A stretch of 64,000 bases of DNA from assembly GCA_019055375.1 (NCBI GenBank), contig JAHQIW010000734.1, forward strand, positions 1-64,000. The letters are read 5' to 3'. Each line of letters begins with the position of its first letter. The first letter of the stretch is position 1. The notes beneath the pieces were generated by a model. It had not been told where the DNA came from. It saw only the letters and a program-made list of their open reading frames with translations, and did no database searches. Source of the stretch: Parelaphostrongylus tenuis (Eukaryota > Nematoda > Chromadorea > Rhabditida > Metastrongylidae). Position numbers and translations under genes: made by a program. Below are positions 1-12,289 of this stretch, piece by piece.

Positions 1-1930
1 TCTTGGCGTATAGAACGGCGTCCCTGATCTTTGATCGTTGACGTAGGTCGGAACTTCGGATCCTTTCTCTTATTTGCAAGATACGGGACACTCCTGGCAT
101 CGACTTTTCGATTGCGCGTTCAATGACGCCAGGTGATCTTTCATCTTGCTCACGTGGCGATCAGATTTCTGCTGCATACGTTAGGGCGGAAATAATCGTC
201 GAGGCAAAAAGATGGGCGCGGAGTCGGATGTTCTTAGTCCTCTTTACTACATCTTCGATGCTCTCAAACTTTCTCCAAGCCACTCTTTCTCTTCCTACTA
301 GCCAACTCTGGAGCTAGATCGTTAATCATGTTGATTTCACAACCTAGATAGATATAATTGGGGCATTCGGAGATTGTTGTTCCGCTGAGCGTCAATGGGG
401 CATTAGAAACCATTCGCTCTCTCATGAACATCGTTTTTGTTAGATTTAGTTGGAGACAGATCTTTCCACAGGTGTTGTAGAAAATGGTCAACATTACTTC
501 AGCGTGGCTGATGCTGGTGTTAGAAGGACGGTATCGTCAGCAAAGCGAAGGTGGTTTATTTGCCGACCGTCAGTTTTCACTCCCATATCGTCCAATTCTA
601 ATGTCCGCACAACACTTTTTATGGTGGCAGTGAACAATTTTATAAAATTTTACTGCCTTGTCGAACCCCTGTTCTTACGTCGATGGTGATATTCTTGTAG
701 AATGAGGATATTTTGGTTGTGAAATTCTTCTAAAGCTCACGAAGGATTATTATGTACCGAGTAGGGACACCCTGGTTATCCAAAACCTCTACAACCGCTT
801 CTGTTTCCACTGAATCGAAGGCTTTCTTCAGATCGATGAAAGTGAGACATGGTGGTTGTTTGTACTCTCGTAAGGCTTCAATGAGTCTTGTAATCGCGTA
901 AATGTGGTCTATGGTGCTAAATCCTTCTCAAAACCCTGCTTGTTCGCATGGCTGTCCTTCGTCCAGTTTTCTGTCAATCCTGTCCAGGATGACTCGAGTG
1001 AAGAGTTATGGACAACGGGCAGCAGGCAAATTGTCCTGTGTCGTAAAGGCATTCCTTATTGAACAGCGATACGCTCTTGCTAGTTTTCCATTGAATGGGG
1101 ACCTTGCATTCTGACAAGTAGCGAGTGAAGAGCAGCCAGAGTGGTGATGAGAACCGGCGGTAGATTCTTAGGTGTTCTGGTCTAATCCTGTCTGGAACGG
1201 GTGTTGTTTTGTTTTTCATCGACGAAAATGCATGTCGGATTTTGGGAGGGGAACCGCTGGAACGATATTCATCCTCTTTCAAATTATATGACGGTAAGAG
1301 GACATGGCTAGCGAAGAGATCCGAGCAGTACTGGTGGATGACGTTTTCCACTGCCCTTTTCGAAGGTATAAGGGTCCTGTGAAAGCATCAGTGAGCAGTA
1401 AGCGTGCCCTTATAATTGGCGAAACCTCGCTGGGCCTTGCGAATGCTCTTCCCAGTTCCTGCAGCTTCTGCCATGACTGGTGCTCGTCTCTCCTTAAGGT
1501 TTTCTTTTAACGCTTCCCTGCAGCGTTTCGCAAGTTCGGACGCAAGATTTCGGTTGCCTGCGGCTCGTGCGATTCCACGGTGACGTATCAGCTCGAGTGT
1601 CTGCGGAGAGAAGCGTCTCTTCGTGACCTTAGGACTCTCGCCTTTTATAGCGCTAACGTGAAGATATTCAACGAGTCAATCGTATTCTTTGTCAATGTTG
1701 TCGACAACGGTATCTTCCCAAAAGCCGACTAATGATTTAAATACATCCCAGTTTGTGGTAGTTCTGGGACTTCGTTGTTCGAATTTACGGCTTTCTCTTC
1801 TTTTCGCGAAAAACGGAACGTGGCTCAAAGGAGGCGATGGTCTAATCCCATGTAGAACTTAGGAACAACAGCGACATCGGTTACGCAAAACCTTTGATTT
1901 ATTATGATGCGATCTATTTCGTTATGGTTC
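1..1930 (-). mobile_element. RTE-like LINE copy 1, linker and reverse-transcriptase part (3' end beyond the window)
   Basis: This is the distal half of a non-LTR retrotransposon read on the minus strand. The order is the end of the endonuclease (NEIDR, then DHRLL near 1800-1920), a linker, then the reverse transcriptase. RT motifs are visible: FTRYLSECKVP near 1100 and an intact FADD catalytic box at 544-533, read LRFADDTVLLTP. It ends at the left edge in the conserved MRERIRSSDLRQRSKIRDA block, so the C-terminus lies outside the window. Frames are broken by shifts and stops, for example in the stretch around 974-1351. It belongs to the same element as 2526-3645; the two parts are separated by the insertion at 1931-2525. 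RTE-clade proteins encode an APE-type endonuclease plus RT that copies RNA into chromosomal nicks. The copy looks inactive but fairly young. Confidence 0.88.
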
Positions 1931-2525
1931 TATTAGCAGGAGGAAACGAGCGGCTTGGAGAACGTTTAAGAGCATCGAAGATGTAGTGAAGAGGACAAAG
2001 AACATCCGACTCCGTGCCCACCTTTTCGACTCGACAACTATCCCTGCCCTAACGTATGCAGCAGAAACCTGGTCGCTACGTAAGCACGATGAAAAATCAC
2101 TTGGAGTTATCGAACGCGTAGTGGAAAGGTCGATGCTAGGAGTATCCCGTACTTCGCAAATGAGAGAAAGGATCCGAAGTTCCGACCTACGTCAACGATC
2201 CAAAATCAGAGACGCCGTTCTACACGCCAGGATATCGAAAATAAGGTGGGCCGGACACGTGATGCGCTTCAACGACAACCGATGGACGAGAGCCGTTACC
2301 GACTGGATTACTCGGGACGTCAAGCGCTCTAAAGGAAGGCCACTGATCCGTTGGTCCGATTTCTTCACGAAAGCGATGGAAGAAAGATATGATGCTCAGC
2401 GAATCCCTAGAGCGAGGAGGACCCACTGGGCTACTCTTGCACGCGATAGGGAAAAATGGAAGAGTTGCTGGTACCCGCTCGAGTCACTCGACGATCAACG
2501 GGACGACAGGTGATACAGGTGATAC
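1931..2525 (+). mobile_element. 5'-truncated RTE-like LINE nested in copy 1, opposite strand
   Basis: This is a 3' LINE fragment whose open frame at 1986-2513 (175 codons) matches the C-terminal domain of the same family. It contains RTKNIRLRAHLFDSTTIPAL, WSLRKHDEKS, KIRWAGHVMRFNDNRWTRAV and ATLAREK-type blocks and ends in DDQRDDR and a stop. The frame is already open just upstream (SRRKRAAWRTFKS near 1940). The 3' end is a short tandem tail, two copies of GGTGATACA-like sequence at 2509-2525, as expected for RTE tails. It interrupts the minus-strand endonuclease frame exactly after the SPKGQ block, and the host frame resumes at about 1925 with NEIDR. The 5' truncation is typical of target-primed reverse transcription. 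This insert must be younger than its host, and its 175-codon frame has no stop. Confidence 0.88.
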
Positions 2526-3645
2526 TGTCCTTTAGGAGATGCCCATGTCCATCGTTGAGAGTGAGGCCTTTGGAATTGTGAGTGGATGGTCTGGGCCGTC
2601 ATGATGAACTCAAATAGTCTCTCACATGGTCCATTCCATTCTAGTTTGTAGGTCCCAATGTGGCGTTCTTTAGACGTTCTCCTAAGTCCTACTTTCGCAT
2701 TAAAATTTCCGGCAGTGACCTTGAAAAATGTATGATCTTCTCCGAAAAATTTTTCAAGGCCCATATAGAACGCTTTGACTTCGTCTTCGTCGTAGCTTGA
2801 TGTTGGTGCGTAAGCAACGAAGGTGGTCAAAGCCGGCATAGAACCACATTGTTTCAACAGTACTCGTCCGATACGGATTGTTAGTTGTTTAAACGAATCA
2901 ATGCTCACGATCAAATTCGATATGACGAGGACGCCAACGCCGCCGACACCTCTGCAATCGCATGTACCAAGGAACAGTTCTTCTTCGGTGTCATAAGCAA
3001 CGTGAAAAGGATGGCGCCTTCTCGTCTCAGCCAGGCCAATGACGTCGTACCTTATTCTTCTTGCTTGAATCAATAGATCTTCTACAGTGGATTCGTGGGT
3101 AAGGGTTCTTGCGATGTAGGTACAGATCGTCATTTTAGCCCGTTTCGATCTTGGCAGCCTAGTTCGGCTCTGAGATTTTAGCAGCCTCTCCGTACTCGTC
3201 CTACCTGGCGCTGCCATACCAGGGGCTCTTTCGGGGTCAAGGAAATGAGGCCCATATTTGTTACTGTTCTTGGCTTCTTTGATACCCAACGTATAGCTTG
3301 CCAGGCTCTAAACGTGGGGACTGGGCACTCACGAGTAGCTTGCCAGTCTCTCTCGGAAAAGCGGGAGGAGCTTATTTGTTGGAGGAGACTCCTAACCGCC
3401 TCCCATGTACATCCCAGCAGCTTGATTACAGGGTTTTGGCCGACTTGACTCGTAGAAATAGAGTTTTGTCTAGTCGGCACTGCAGAAGCAGGGAGCTCGT
3501 CCCCTGAATCCACCTGCGTCTCTGGGAAGCGCACGGTCGCTTTTGCTTCTCGTTTTATTCCCCTATCCACCATTTGGCGACGCGCCACGTGCCCTGGCGA
3601 CTGACCGGGCGGGATCCCTCAAAGAGGGAGGTCCGCGCAGCCGTA
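2526..3645 (-). mobile_element. RTE-like LINE copy 1, 5' end and endonuclease domain
   Basis: This is the 5' part of the minus-strand LINE. Its 264-codon frame (3289 to 2495) runs through the APE-type endonuclease: RIRYDVIGLAETRRRHPF carries the metal-binding glutamate, followed by GGVGVLV, FVAYAPTSSYDEDEV, and RWTWASPKG just before the nested insertion. The usual GDFNA motif reads AGNFNAKVG, so the catalytic aspartate position is Asn. The last codons of the frame (YHLYHLSSR) are read-through into the inserted element. A second, upstream frame (3588 to 3178) overlaps in a different register, implying a frameshift or a separate short leader frame. The 5' boundary is taken at about 3645, where the GC-rich leader ends. 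Matching LINE copy 2 at 13385-16515 confirms the order of blocks. Confidence 0.87.
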
Positions 3646-5749
3646 AACATAAGCACACTTAATTTGCTTTACTGCCATTATGCTTGTATCATGAATTGGC
3701 ATGAGTTGAAATTTTTAAAAGGAGGTGAAAACATCGGAAAGCGTGGATCTTAGAGCTTGGGTGTCATCAAGAGTACTGAGTTGGCTAGAGTACCAATGAC
3801 AACATGGGAAAGAAAATCACTTGGTATTCTCTACGGGCTCATAATCTTTCAATGCATATATGATATATATTTCTTGTGTACGATAAAAACTCTAAAGATA
3901 AGGCGCAATCTTCTTTTTGCCCTTAAAGCACCCTATTCAAACCTTATCAAAATGAAAACAAAGTTTTATAATCAATAAGATTTATGCTATCGAAACTCCG
4001 GTCGAAATGGCAAGACATACAGAGTTAAACATATTTCTGTTTCTAGTGCAACAGCACAGTAATGAGCCTATCAAGAGGCAAGTAATGACTTGGACTTGCC
4101 AAGATCAAAGCTATCGAATAATTATTGAAAGTTTTGGGGAAAAACGTTTCCCACCAATAAAGGCTTGGGCCCGAAAGGGTTTATGAAGGTGAGTGCATAG
4201 CGCGTTCCCTAGGAATTGATTAACGCCGAGAGCCATGATTCCCACTTTTAGAGAGCATAGGGTATTGAGAGTATAATATACTCATAGTAGAAACTTTGTT
4301 CAACCGCTCTGAAGGTGCTCATCATAGCTAATAGCAGAACTGGGCATCAGTTGACATCTCATTGAGAGTGTTAATGAGAAAGTTGGAGATAAGAAGTACA
4401 TTGTGGACACTAATGCGATTCTCGCTGAGGAATGTAAAGAAAGTGAACTTCATAAGTAGCACAAAAGGTGTTTTGAAGAAGTTAAAGATGAGTAATCTGA
4501 CAGTGTCTTGCCTTATGAATGCTATTTCTCGTTATAACTAATCTGACGCTAATCAACATTTTTGCCTCGATACAGATTCATCAAAATCCTTATGACTTCA
4601 TTTTCACCGCGTTTGGGAGCTGATTATAATCGACGAGAATACCTATACAAACAAGAGGATGCTATTATAGAAACGGAAGCGTGTTAACGAACATAAAAAC
4701 ACTCGTTTCCTGCATTGAGCTGGAAACTGCTAAATCGCTCTAATTGGCGATTAGCGAGGTTCAAGTTCTACTGGCAGACCAGACAAGCTGCACACAGTCA
4801 CATCACTAATCAAGCTTATCAACAGCAACTGCATTAGAATATATAGACCCCAGGAATTTACTGTGTATTGACTAGTACATGGAGTTCTTTAGAGGCGAAG
4901 CCACTTTGCGTCAATACGACATACATATAGCATTATTATGGTGCAGTAGAAGTTGCAAAATATAAAGTTTTAGTGCACTACTAGCAACATCATAAATTAG
5001 TGGGCCAACCCATAATGTTGACCAGTTTTTCTTAAAAGAGTGAATTACTGCACGATGGAATCAATCTACTAGATAAGTATTCCATGACCGAAAATGTAGC
5101 AAAGTAGGAATCATCTTACTAGCATCTGTAGAAAAAAAAGGATTTTTTTGCGCAGGCAATTTCCTTGAAGTCGATGGAAGAACAATGGGTAGCAAAAGTG
5201 AAATTGGGTGTTAAGATTGGGAAATGAGATGCAACGACAGGATCACGGACACAAAAAAAAATACTTCTTCAGTGAACATGTGGCGAATATTTTTGGTGTA
5301 ATTTGGACATGGACCATTTCGTGCATTACCCTGGAAGTGGGAAGGTTCCTACTATGCTAATCCTTTTCACTTCCGAAGGAAGTAATAATAATTGAACCGA
5401 GAACATGGAGGGAGCATAGTACGTGTCGTTATGTAGACACTACATGAAATAAGGGTTCACTCAGGCTTCATTTCCACTCTGTATTTCTTAACACTCTCTT
5501 GGTGAAAGTTGCGTCACTACACAGTTTTTCACAGTTAACTTGGATACACGAAATCTTCTGCTGGAGCTCTTGTAAGTAATCGTTCGTTTAAATTAGCCGA
5601 AAATCTAGTTCATAAAGTTTGCAGAGTGCAAAGACAACTAAGCTAAAGTTAATTGCTTTGTGATTATAGAAAAATTTTGAGCACACACAGCACTTAATGA
5701 ACATTGAAAGTGAAAAGAAGAAATTACACAGAGGAAAGGAAACAGGAAA
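3646..5749. other. Unassigned AT-rich DNA
   Basis: I see no supportable gene here. The longest open frames are about 73 codons and share nothing with known families. The only recognisable piece is a SINE-A tail at 4186-4245. Composition and scattered poly-A/T runs suggest old, decayed repeats. Confidence 0.6.
4186..4245 (+). repeat. SINE-A family, 3' tail fragment
   Basis: The stretch ending ATTAACGCCGAGAGCC matches the 3' tail of the SINE-A copies at 18190-18490 and 60905-61205 (GATCAACGCCGAGAGC in those). The tRNA-like head is not recognisable upstream, so only the tail is called. Confidence 0.6.
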
Positions 5750-5870
5750 AGACGAATTTAGGCCTCGAAACGAAATCACAGCCAATAAGCTAAAAACACT
5801 AAGTTGATTTTTTATAAAACGTGGTTGTTAGCCCTATCAGCGCCCTCTCATGCAGCTGAAACATCCCTAA
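5750..5870 (+). repeat. Short dispersed repeat shared with 44780-44885
   Basis: Both sites share GAATTTAGGCCTC, then a phrase with AACAGCGC or ATCAGCGC, followed by CTCTCATGCAGCT. The order and spacing are the same, so they are two copies of one repeat of unknown type. Confidence 0.5.
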
Positions 5871-5874
5871 GGTT

Positions 5875-5990
5875 GGAAAGAAAAATCTCGGTCACTCTAA
5901 TTAGCATGTGATAGCTCATATGCATATCATGGGAATATTACAGTTTCTTATGTGGGATTTTCCCTCTGAAAGCCTAGATATGATAGGCAC
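5875..5990 (+). repeat. R7 3'-end fragment (copy E)
   Basis: It matches the 3' end of R7 copy A at 30190-30310, with shared phrases GGTTGGAAAGAAA, ATCATGGGAAT, CTTATGTGGGATTTTCCC and AGCCTAGATAT. In both places a mariner-type remnant follows directly, which suggests that the mariner lies within or next to the R7 end. Confidence 0.65.
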
Positions 5991-6014
5991 AACAAGCCAA
6001 TCAGCTGCTGGACG

Positions 6015-6205
6015 CTGATCTCGACGCTTGAAATCTTGAGCTCGAAGACAAGCCTCGTTCCCGACCTCCAGCAAAGTTGTACAACGAACAATCACAAGAG
6101 TTCTGTGATTCGAAGTCGAAGGATTGTTATCTTGACCAGATCCGATACTTGACGGACCTATGACATTTTTTCCTAGAAAACGATGGCCTCTGCTTTAGTA
6201 AATAG
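6015..6205 (+). pseudogene. Internally deleted mariner transposase remnant
   Basis: Translation gives DLEDKPRSRPP, the end of the N-terminal DNA-binding domain of mariner transposases. It passes almost directly into FCDSKSKDCYLDQIRYL and ENDGLCFSK, the extreme C-terminus. The whole catalytic DDD domain is missing. The same short fusion is seen at 8205-8560 and 30390-30655, so this is a deletion derivative that has multiplied. It cannot encode a transposase and carries extra frameshifts. Confidence 0.65.
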
Positions 6206-7225
6206 TTATGCTTGGTGTTTATGCATAAATTTTCGAATCTCTACAAGTGCCCCTAAACTTTCCTCCCAATGTATTATGATTACACCACAGAGGCCACCGC
6301 TTATCCATCACCTATTTTTCATTAGGTCAACATTTCCGTAACAATAAAGTGACTTTAAAGTACCCAATACATAGCGACAGTAAGCAGCTTCGGCGATATC
6401 ATACAGCACTGTTGAAACTTTTGAAGTTTTCAAGATGAGATAGCGATGAACAACTGTTTTCTCGCTATGGCTTTGACATGTGTAAGCTTGAGTGTATATT
6501 TAGGACGGATCTACACATTGCTTGGCGAGCACTGATAGCACTGTACTCGTTTACATATTGTCAATGGTTTTTTCGTAATCGTAAAAGTAAGGACATGACG
6601 AGTACTCCCAACAGCGTTCAATGAACCGTGAACTTCCGTGGTACACACTTTCAGGCAATTTTCGTTAAAAACCGATGTGGCTTGGGATCGATAAGCAGCT
6701 GAGCAAAACTGAGGAACGCAATTGTGATTAATTACATGAAGCTCTTCTAAAATACCTGGTCCTTCTTACTTTATCAAGACATAACTATCCTATCACCACT
6801 CTCTCATCCCAATGAGAAAAAGGCTCCAGCCGCGTTAGGTTCCAGCATTACCTGAAAGCTACTTGCGACTTTAGAAGACTCTATGATGATGTTCATAGCT
6901 GGGTCGCGAAAAGTATATTAACAGGTATATAATTTTTATCGCTCTTCGTCATTACAATAATGTAATCCTTCTAGACTCATAGAACTCATAAAGGAAATAA
7001 AGACAGAACTATGGTGCAGTTCCTCAACCGTTTTACTCTCTAAACATAAACTCCACTTACTTCTTCCTCACGCCGAAAATCTCGGCCACCACACGCCACT
7101 CAATCTTGCTCTGATGCACTTTCGAAATTCGTGCATCAGAAGTGAGAAGTGAGATCAAGAGAGAGCATGTAATTTGCAAAGCAAATCATTGGCATGGAGA
7201 TAATAATTACATCTTGAAGGCTAAT
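6206..7225. other. Unassigned DNA
   Basis: No open frame of note and no recognised repeat over about 1 kb. A short CACTTACTTCTTCCTCACG-like stretch near 7050 carries no further signal. Confidence 0.5.
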
Positions 7226-7505
7226 AAATAGTATGGATAAGGTGGAAGATAACGCCCTTGGCATTAATCAGTCCCTGAGAGATGCGTCATGCATTCTACA
7301 CAATCACGCTATGGCCTATCGACGTATTAACTCAGTGCAGCTATTCTCCCAGACGAGTCGGGTACAATTCAGTTACTTGGGAGAGATGGAAGGTATGGTA
7401 AATCTTGAGCGAGGATTGAACCATCGACGATCGATGGAGCGATCATGTGCTTCGAGGATCACCTCTAACTACTGCGCCGTACACGCTGCCAAAAGTGAGC
7501 ATAGG
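7226..7505 (-). repeat. SINE-A, near full length
   Basis: Read on the minus strand it starts with a tRNA-like head: ACGGCGCAGTAGTTAGAGGT resembles an A box, and GATGGTTCAATCCTCGC resembles a B box. It ends in the family tail GAATGCATGACGCATCTCT followed by CAGGGACTGATTAATGCC. The same head-to-tail order is found at 18190, 38595, 39598, 40845 and 60905. Such elements are transcribed by RNA polymerase III and moved by LINE proteins; the RTE copies here are possible partners (inference). Confidence 0.7.
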
Positions 7506-8204
7506 TGATAGAACTGATTTCCAGGAGATTGAAAGTAATTGTCGATGTAGATTTCCGATCGTTTCGAAGAAATGCTATGTTTGCTTGCAATTTTTTTGAA
7601 GTGACCTCAAAATCGACCAGCACATTTCCCACAGTGTGGACACTGTAGCGGTCATACACTACTGCTCTGAATCCTCTAGGCGATATGAATACTTTTCTAA
7701 TCTAGAATTTCTTCCAGTCTTCTGTATGTTCTTTGGAGGCAGATCAACATAACGATAAACTCGAGAAATCCAGTGTATCCATCGTTCGTCTTCAGTTCTT
7801 GAGAAAAATATAGCTTGAAACGGGTACAGAAACATGAAAATCCCAATCGAGCGCTCCTATCAACAGCCTGGTATTTTGCCAAACAGTGAAAAATAATCGG
7901 TAATGGGATGTCTAAATACAAAGATAGCAACAAAAGTGGCTAAACTTTCAAAGACGTGCGCATGTGTCTGCAAAAATGCGGGCTAGGATGCTTTTTTTCG
8001 GTGAAAAGAGTTCATACACTAGTTTTGTATGCTCACCTCTTGCTCGTACTTTATCTTCAGTGGAGTACACACTCAATAGCTCGAAAAACAATGATTTCCG
8101 ACTTATTCTATCAGTTGAGTAAAACCTTCTAGATAGCTGTTTTAGATTGGAAAAAAAGTTCAGGAGCACTAAGAAGAAGTTGAAAATCTATGCTTGAATT
8201 AGAA
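7506..8204. other. Unassigned DNA
   Basis: Two minus-strand frames of 78 and 73 codons (7933-7697 and 8169-7948) are open but match no family. They lack convincing start context or splice sites, and I treat them as chance frames. Confidence 0.45.
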
Positions 8205-8560
8205 ACAACAAATATAACTGTTCTTCGAAATAAAGGTTATTGTTCTCTACGACTTTCTGTCATCAGTCCGCTAAACTCCGGATCTGGTCGAAGTAGCATT
8301 CCTTCAACTTCGAATCAAAGATCTCTTGAAATGCTTCTTCGAGTTCATGAAACGATCCAAATCAGACGTCCTGAACGAGACTTCTCCTTGAGGTCAAGAT
8401 CACCGGCACCGAGAAGCGTTGAAAACAGCGCCTAGCAGTGGATTTGCTTGTTGCGCCTTCTCCTTCAACTTCGTTAATTTCACGTCTACTACAGTTTGCT
8501 TGAAAGGTCTTTTGTATATCAATGCCATAATAAAACACGAAAGACATACTTTGCAATGTA
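8205..8560 (-). pseudogene. Internally deleted mariner transposase remnant
   Basis: The minus strand reads REINEVEGEGATSKSTARRC then FQRFS, the second helix-turn-helix region of mariner transposases. DLDLKEKSRSG follows and then, in a shifted frame, FDSKLKECYFDQIRSL and QKVVENNNLYFEE, the C-terminal tail. The catalytic core between these parts is absent. It is a longer relative of the remnants at 6015-6205 and 30390-30655 with the same deletion logic. It has several frameshifts and is not functional. Confidence 0.72.
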
Positions 8561-9179
8561 GGTTTTCTAAAAGACCTTTTTGTGGAGTTATTATTACTAT
8601 GTGGATGAAGAGGAAAGAGTACCTATGAATCACTGTTTATGGTATATCTTCAAGAAGATGCTTAATTCCACTTGTGTTTCACGAAGTGTTGATCTTATAA
8701 GCGTGTTACTCATAAAATTTACTAGATGATAAACAACAAATGCACCACCAAACAAAAACAATCTACCCTTCTTGCAGGGAATTTGTACGGTTCATTATTA
8801 GCCCAAACGTCTTAAGATCAAAAATTGCAAACTATTATCCCTAGTAATAAACATATATGCGATTTGTAGTGCATAGTGATACCTATAGCGACTTGTAGCC
8901 TATATCTATACATATAGTTAAAGCAAAGAAGTAGAGAGATTAACGTTGACTTCAAGTTGTCGATGATAGCATTTACTATAGACGATGATACTGCACAATA
9001 ATAATACAATGGCAGACAATGCGGAGTTATCACCTTCTCCAGAGCTCGAAAGAGTATGTCCACATGGAATATACTCAGACAACAACTTTCAGATTTAAAG
9101 CAGATAAAATACAAATATAATAAAACATAAGATTAGACTGACAAAAACTCCTCGCCACTTTTGAAAGTTCATTATAGCA
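8561..9179. other. Unassigned DNA
   Basis: AT-rich sequence with no supportable gene. A minus-strand frame of 98 codons (9114-8818) has a hydrophobic, low-information composition and no homologous feel. Confidence 0.45.
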
Positions 9180-10868
9180 AAATCATGAAAGCAAAGCTAA
9201 CGTATCGTTCCTAGAAACATCAAGTCCTTCTTAGAAGTGGTTTGTCAAGTAGAATGTGCAATAGAAAAGATTTTCAGCTCATTGGGATGCAAAGTTGATT
9301 TTCCAATTCAAACCATGGAACATGGTTACACGACTATCGCGAAAAGGAGGAATGAATGGAATGTGTGCTGGAGTACGCACAATTCGTAAAAATGGACCGT
9401 CCAAGTATCCTAGTAAGAAAGTAATCATGAAACATCACAGCAGATTAAGTATTCACTCCTTTGGAATACGTAAACATGCACGGTTCAGTGAAGTATCTCA
9501 AATGCTGCTTAATACGCTCCACTATACGGGAGTTTTCACGCAAATTTAACCGAATAATAATAAGATGGTAGCATTTAGAAACACATAAACTCATGTAGAT
9601 ATTGATATGATCTGTAAACAAAGATCTCATACAGAGCAAGAAAGAACTTCATTAATAGCGAAAAATACTCCAAATTAATTCTCAATCGACATAGGGGAAA
9701 AGTGTGACAACATATATAATGACCCATGAAGCATGGAGAATAAAATAGAAAGCAACTACTTCAATAGTCAAGAGAACAAGTCAGAGAGAAAACTGAGGCG
9801 AGGAATAGATGCGACGCCACAGCACTCTAGCCTCCCACTCATACACAAACCTGATCGAAATTAGCTGAAACAAGAGACTAATGCTGACTGACAATTAGCT
9901 TGTAAGATGATTCTCTAAACTATACCCTAAAATTGGAAGCTTTAGCTTTTAGGTGGACTGTTACTCTATTGGTGATCCATGCTCTTTTAAAGCTGGTTGT
10001 GCCTTATTTTCACCGCTTTTCCGACCGCAGGTAAATTCACATTGGTACATCGAATCATATTATAGCTTAATTGGCCAATATTTGAGTCGCGTCTTTGAAC
10101 GCGACTTTTATGTGAGCCAAAATCAGTACTTATTTGACCACGTATTCACTGATATACAAGCATAACTTCACACGTGAAGTGGTTTTGAACACACAATTTC
10201 TCTTTTCCATAATCTCACTAAGTTAGACGACGATTCAAAGAAGAGCATGGACTTTCCATGGTATGATGGAAAAGTTGATTTCAGCTGTAAAAATAAGAGT
10301 TGGGTCATAAATAAAGGTAGAAAATGTGATTTCAGCCACAGATTCAGCTCAGTTGGAGATCCGCTGATTTGAACCGCTTGGCTCAATCTGTCCTCAGGTG
10401 ACTGCTTACAATCACCGAATCGCTCAAAACAAGGGTGGGAAAAGGCAGAGCAAGGGCCTTCATGGTGGAGTGAAAAACGTTGTGATCCTCAAAATAGGGC
10501 AGCAGAAGGCTCAAATAAACTTAGAATCCAATGTAAGTCGTGCTTCAACAATCCACTGGTTGTTCTTCACACCAAACCCTGCTGTCAAGGCAAGAGTTAT
10601 ACAACAGTAAAAGTCGGACATTACTACCGCTCTTCTGCTCAATCTGGGGATTTTCTTAGTTCAGAAATGGGCATGTTGGGTGAGAAAAAGGCATCCTTTG
10701 GAGGACGAAAATTCTGGTCAGCTGGTTGCATGAGACATCATAATCTACATATATGATAGCAAAACTTCAAGAACGCCATAGGGACCATACTGCCTATACG
10801 GTCAGGAATGTTTTGCTAACAAAGAATAATAAATTCTGATTATTTCAAAAGTTGAATATGATACTCAC

Positions 10869-11022
10869 TAGATCTGCTTGATTCTTGAATAGGATTTGTT
10901 GCTGCAGTTTCCTTACATCATCAATATTGTCACTCAAACATAGTTCATAATTTACGAAGGAAGTCTTTCGGTATATTACGCCACATACCGCCTAGCTTCA
11001 CATGAATATTGAACATCATAGA
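10869..11022 (-). pseudogene. R7 conserved exon, copy C
   Basis: A TTATTTTTCAG acceptor is followed by SMMFNIHVKLGG.W and NIP-D blocks, and the block ends before GTGAGTATC. It is 154 nt against 153 nt in copies A and B, so one base has been gained and the frame is broken. See 29249-29401 for the best copy. Confidence 0.6.
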
Positions 11023-12289
11023 CTGAAAAATAACCACTGCGGCATTTGATAAGACTTGCTCAACATATAAGTTCCAACATTTCCTCAATATATCAAGTCG
11101 TAAAATAAAGAGTATTATAGAGAACAACAATGCGAAAAATAATCATATTTAGAGCAAACGATTGCTTTTGGTAACCGATTTACAAAACCCGTGACTCGAC
11201 TCAAACACAACTTTACACACAGAAATCTCCTTTTGAAGATTACACATATTTACCACAAAAAAGTTCATATCTTTCAATTTTTCAAAATTTCCGGTTTAAA
11301 AAAAAGCGATTATTTAGCGACGTTCTGTGGTGGCTGGGACGTCGGCGAAATCCTCAACTGGTACTTGTCGAGATGCTAAGGAAAATGACATTTTAATACC
11401 AGGAGGTTAGTGAGGATAAGAGATGAAGAAGGACCGTGAAGTTCAGCTCGTTTGTTTTGTGACATATCCGGTGGGATATATGATAAAACGTTGCCGGTCG
11501 AGAACAATAAAGTTTTTGCTTTAGACCAGCTTGAGCACAAACACTGCAATTTCTTCAGTTCCGTGACAGTACTTCCCTATAGTGATCATCCTGCCAAGGA
11601 ACATGAGGTTTTTCCAGAAGACTCCACCTACCAAAAGCCACGGAGAGTAAGGCTATCTTTTAGTAGAAAATCGACTACGGTGCCAGCCGTGTAGGACGCT
11701 TGCCTGATGAAAAGATAAGTGTTTACGTTGCCTTTGTCTTATACGACCGCACTTTCACTGAACGCCAGTAAGAACCTAATCAAGCAACGAGCAGCATCCT
11801 TAAACTGAACTTTCTATAGCCTTTGTCTTCAAAATGATGAATGCTTGTCAAAAATTAATGTGGATGCTTCTGCAGCACTTCGCAAAATTTTGGAATTCTT
11901 TTGAATCTTCGATTAATCGCTACAGATGAGCGAACTACCAACGGGTGCTCAAGGCTCAAGGCCATTCTCTTAATGAAAACCCATCTCGCCTGCGAAACTT
12001 CACGAACTTTGAGTTCATTCTGTTCCTGGAAGCCCTTTCCTAGCCTACGCCTTAATAAGATTCTGAAAACAACTATTTCTTTATGAGATTGAGAGAAATC
12101 ATACAAAAAATTCAAGCGATTTCTATGATTCAAGGTATAACTTCAAACAGCTAGAGACAAGTGAATTAAGCGATTCATAAAAGTACACAACGTTAAGAAA
12201 GAGATAAACCGCCAGTGATCAAAGTCATCAATAATGATTATTCAGGTGTCTGTTATAAGGCAAAAAATCAAGATTCGACGCTTATCGCT

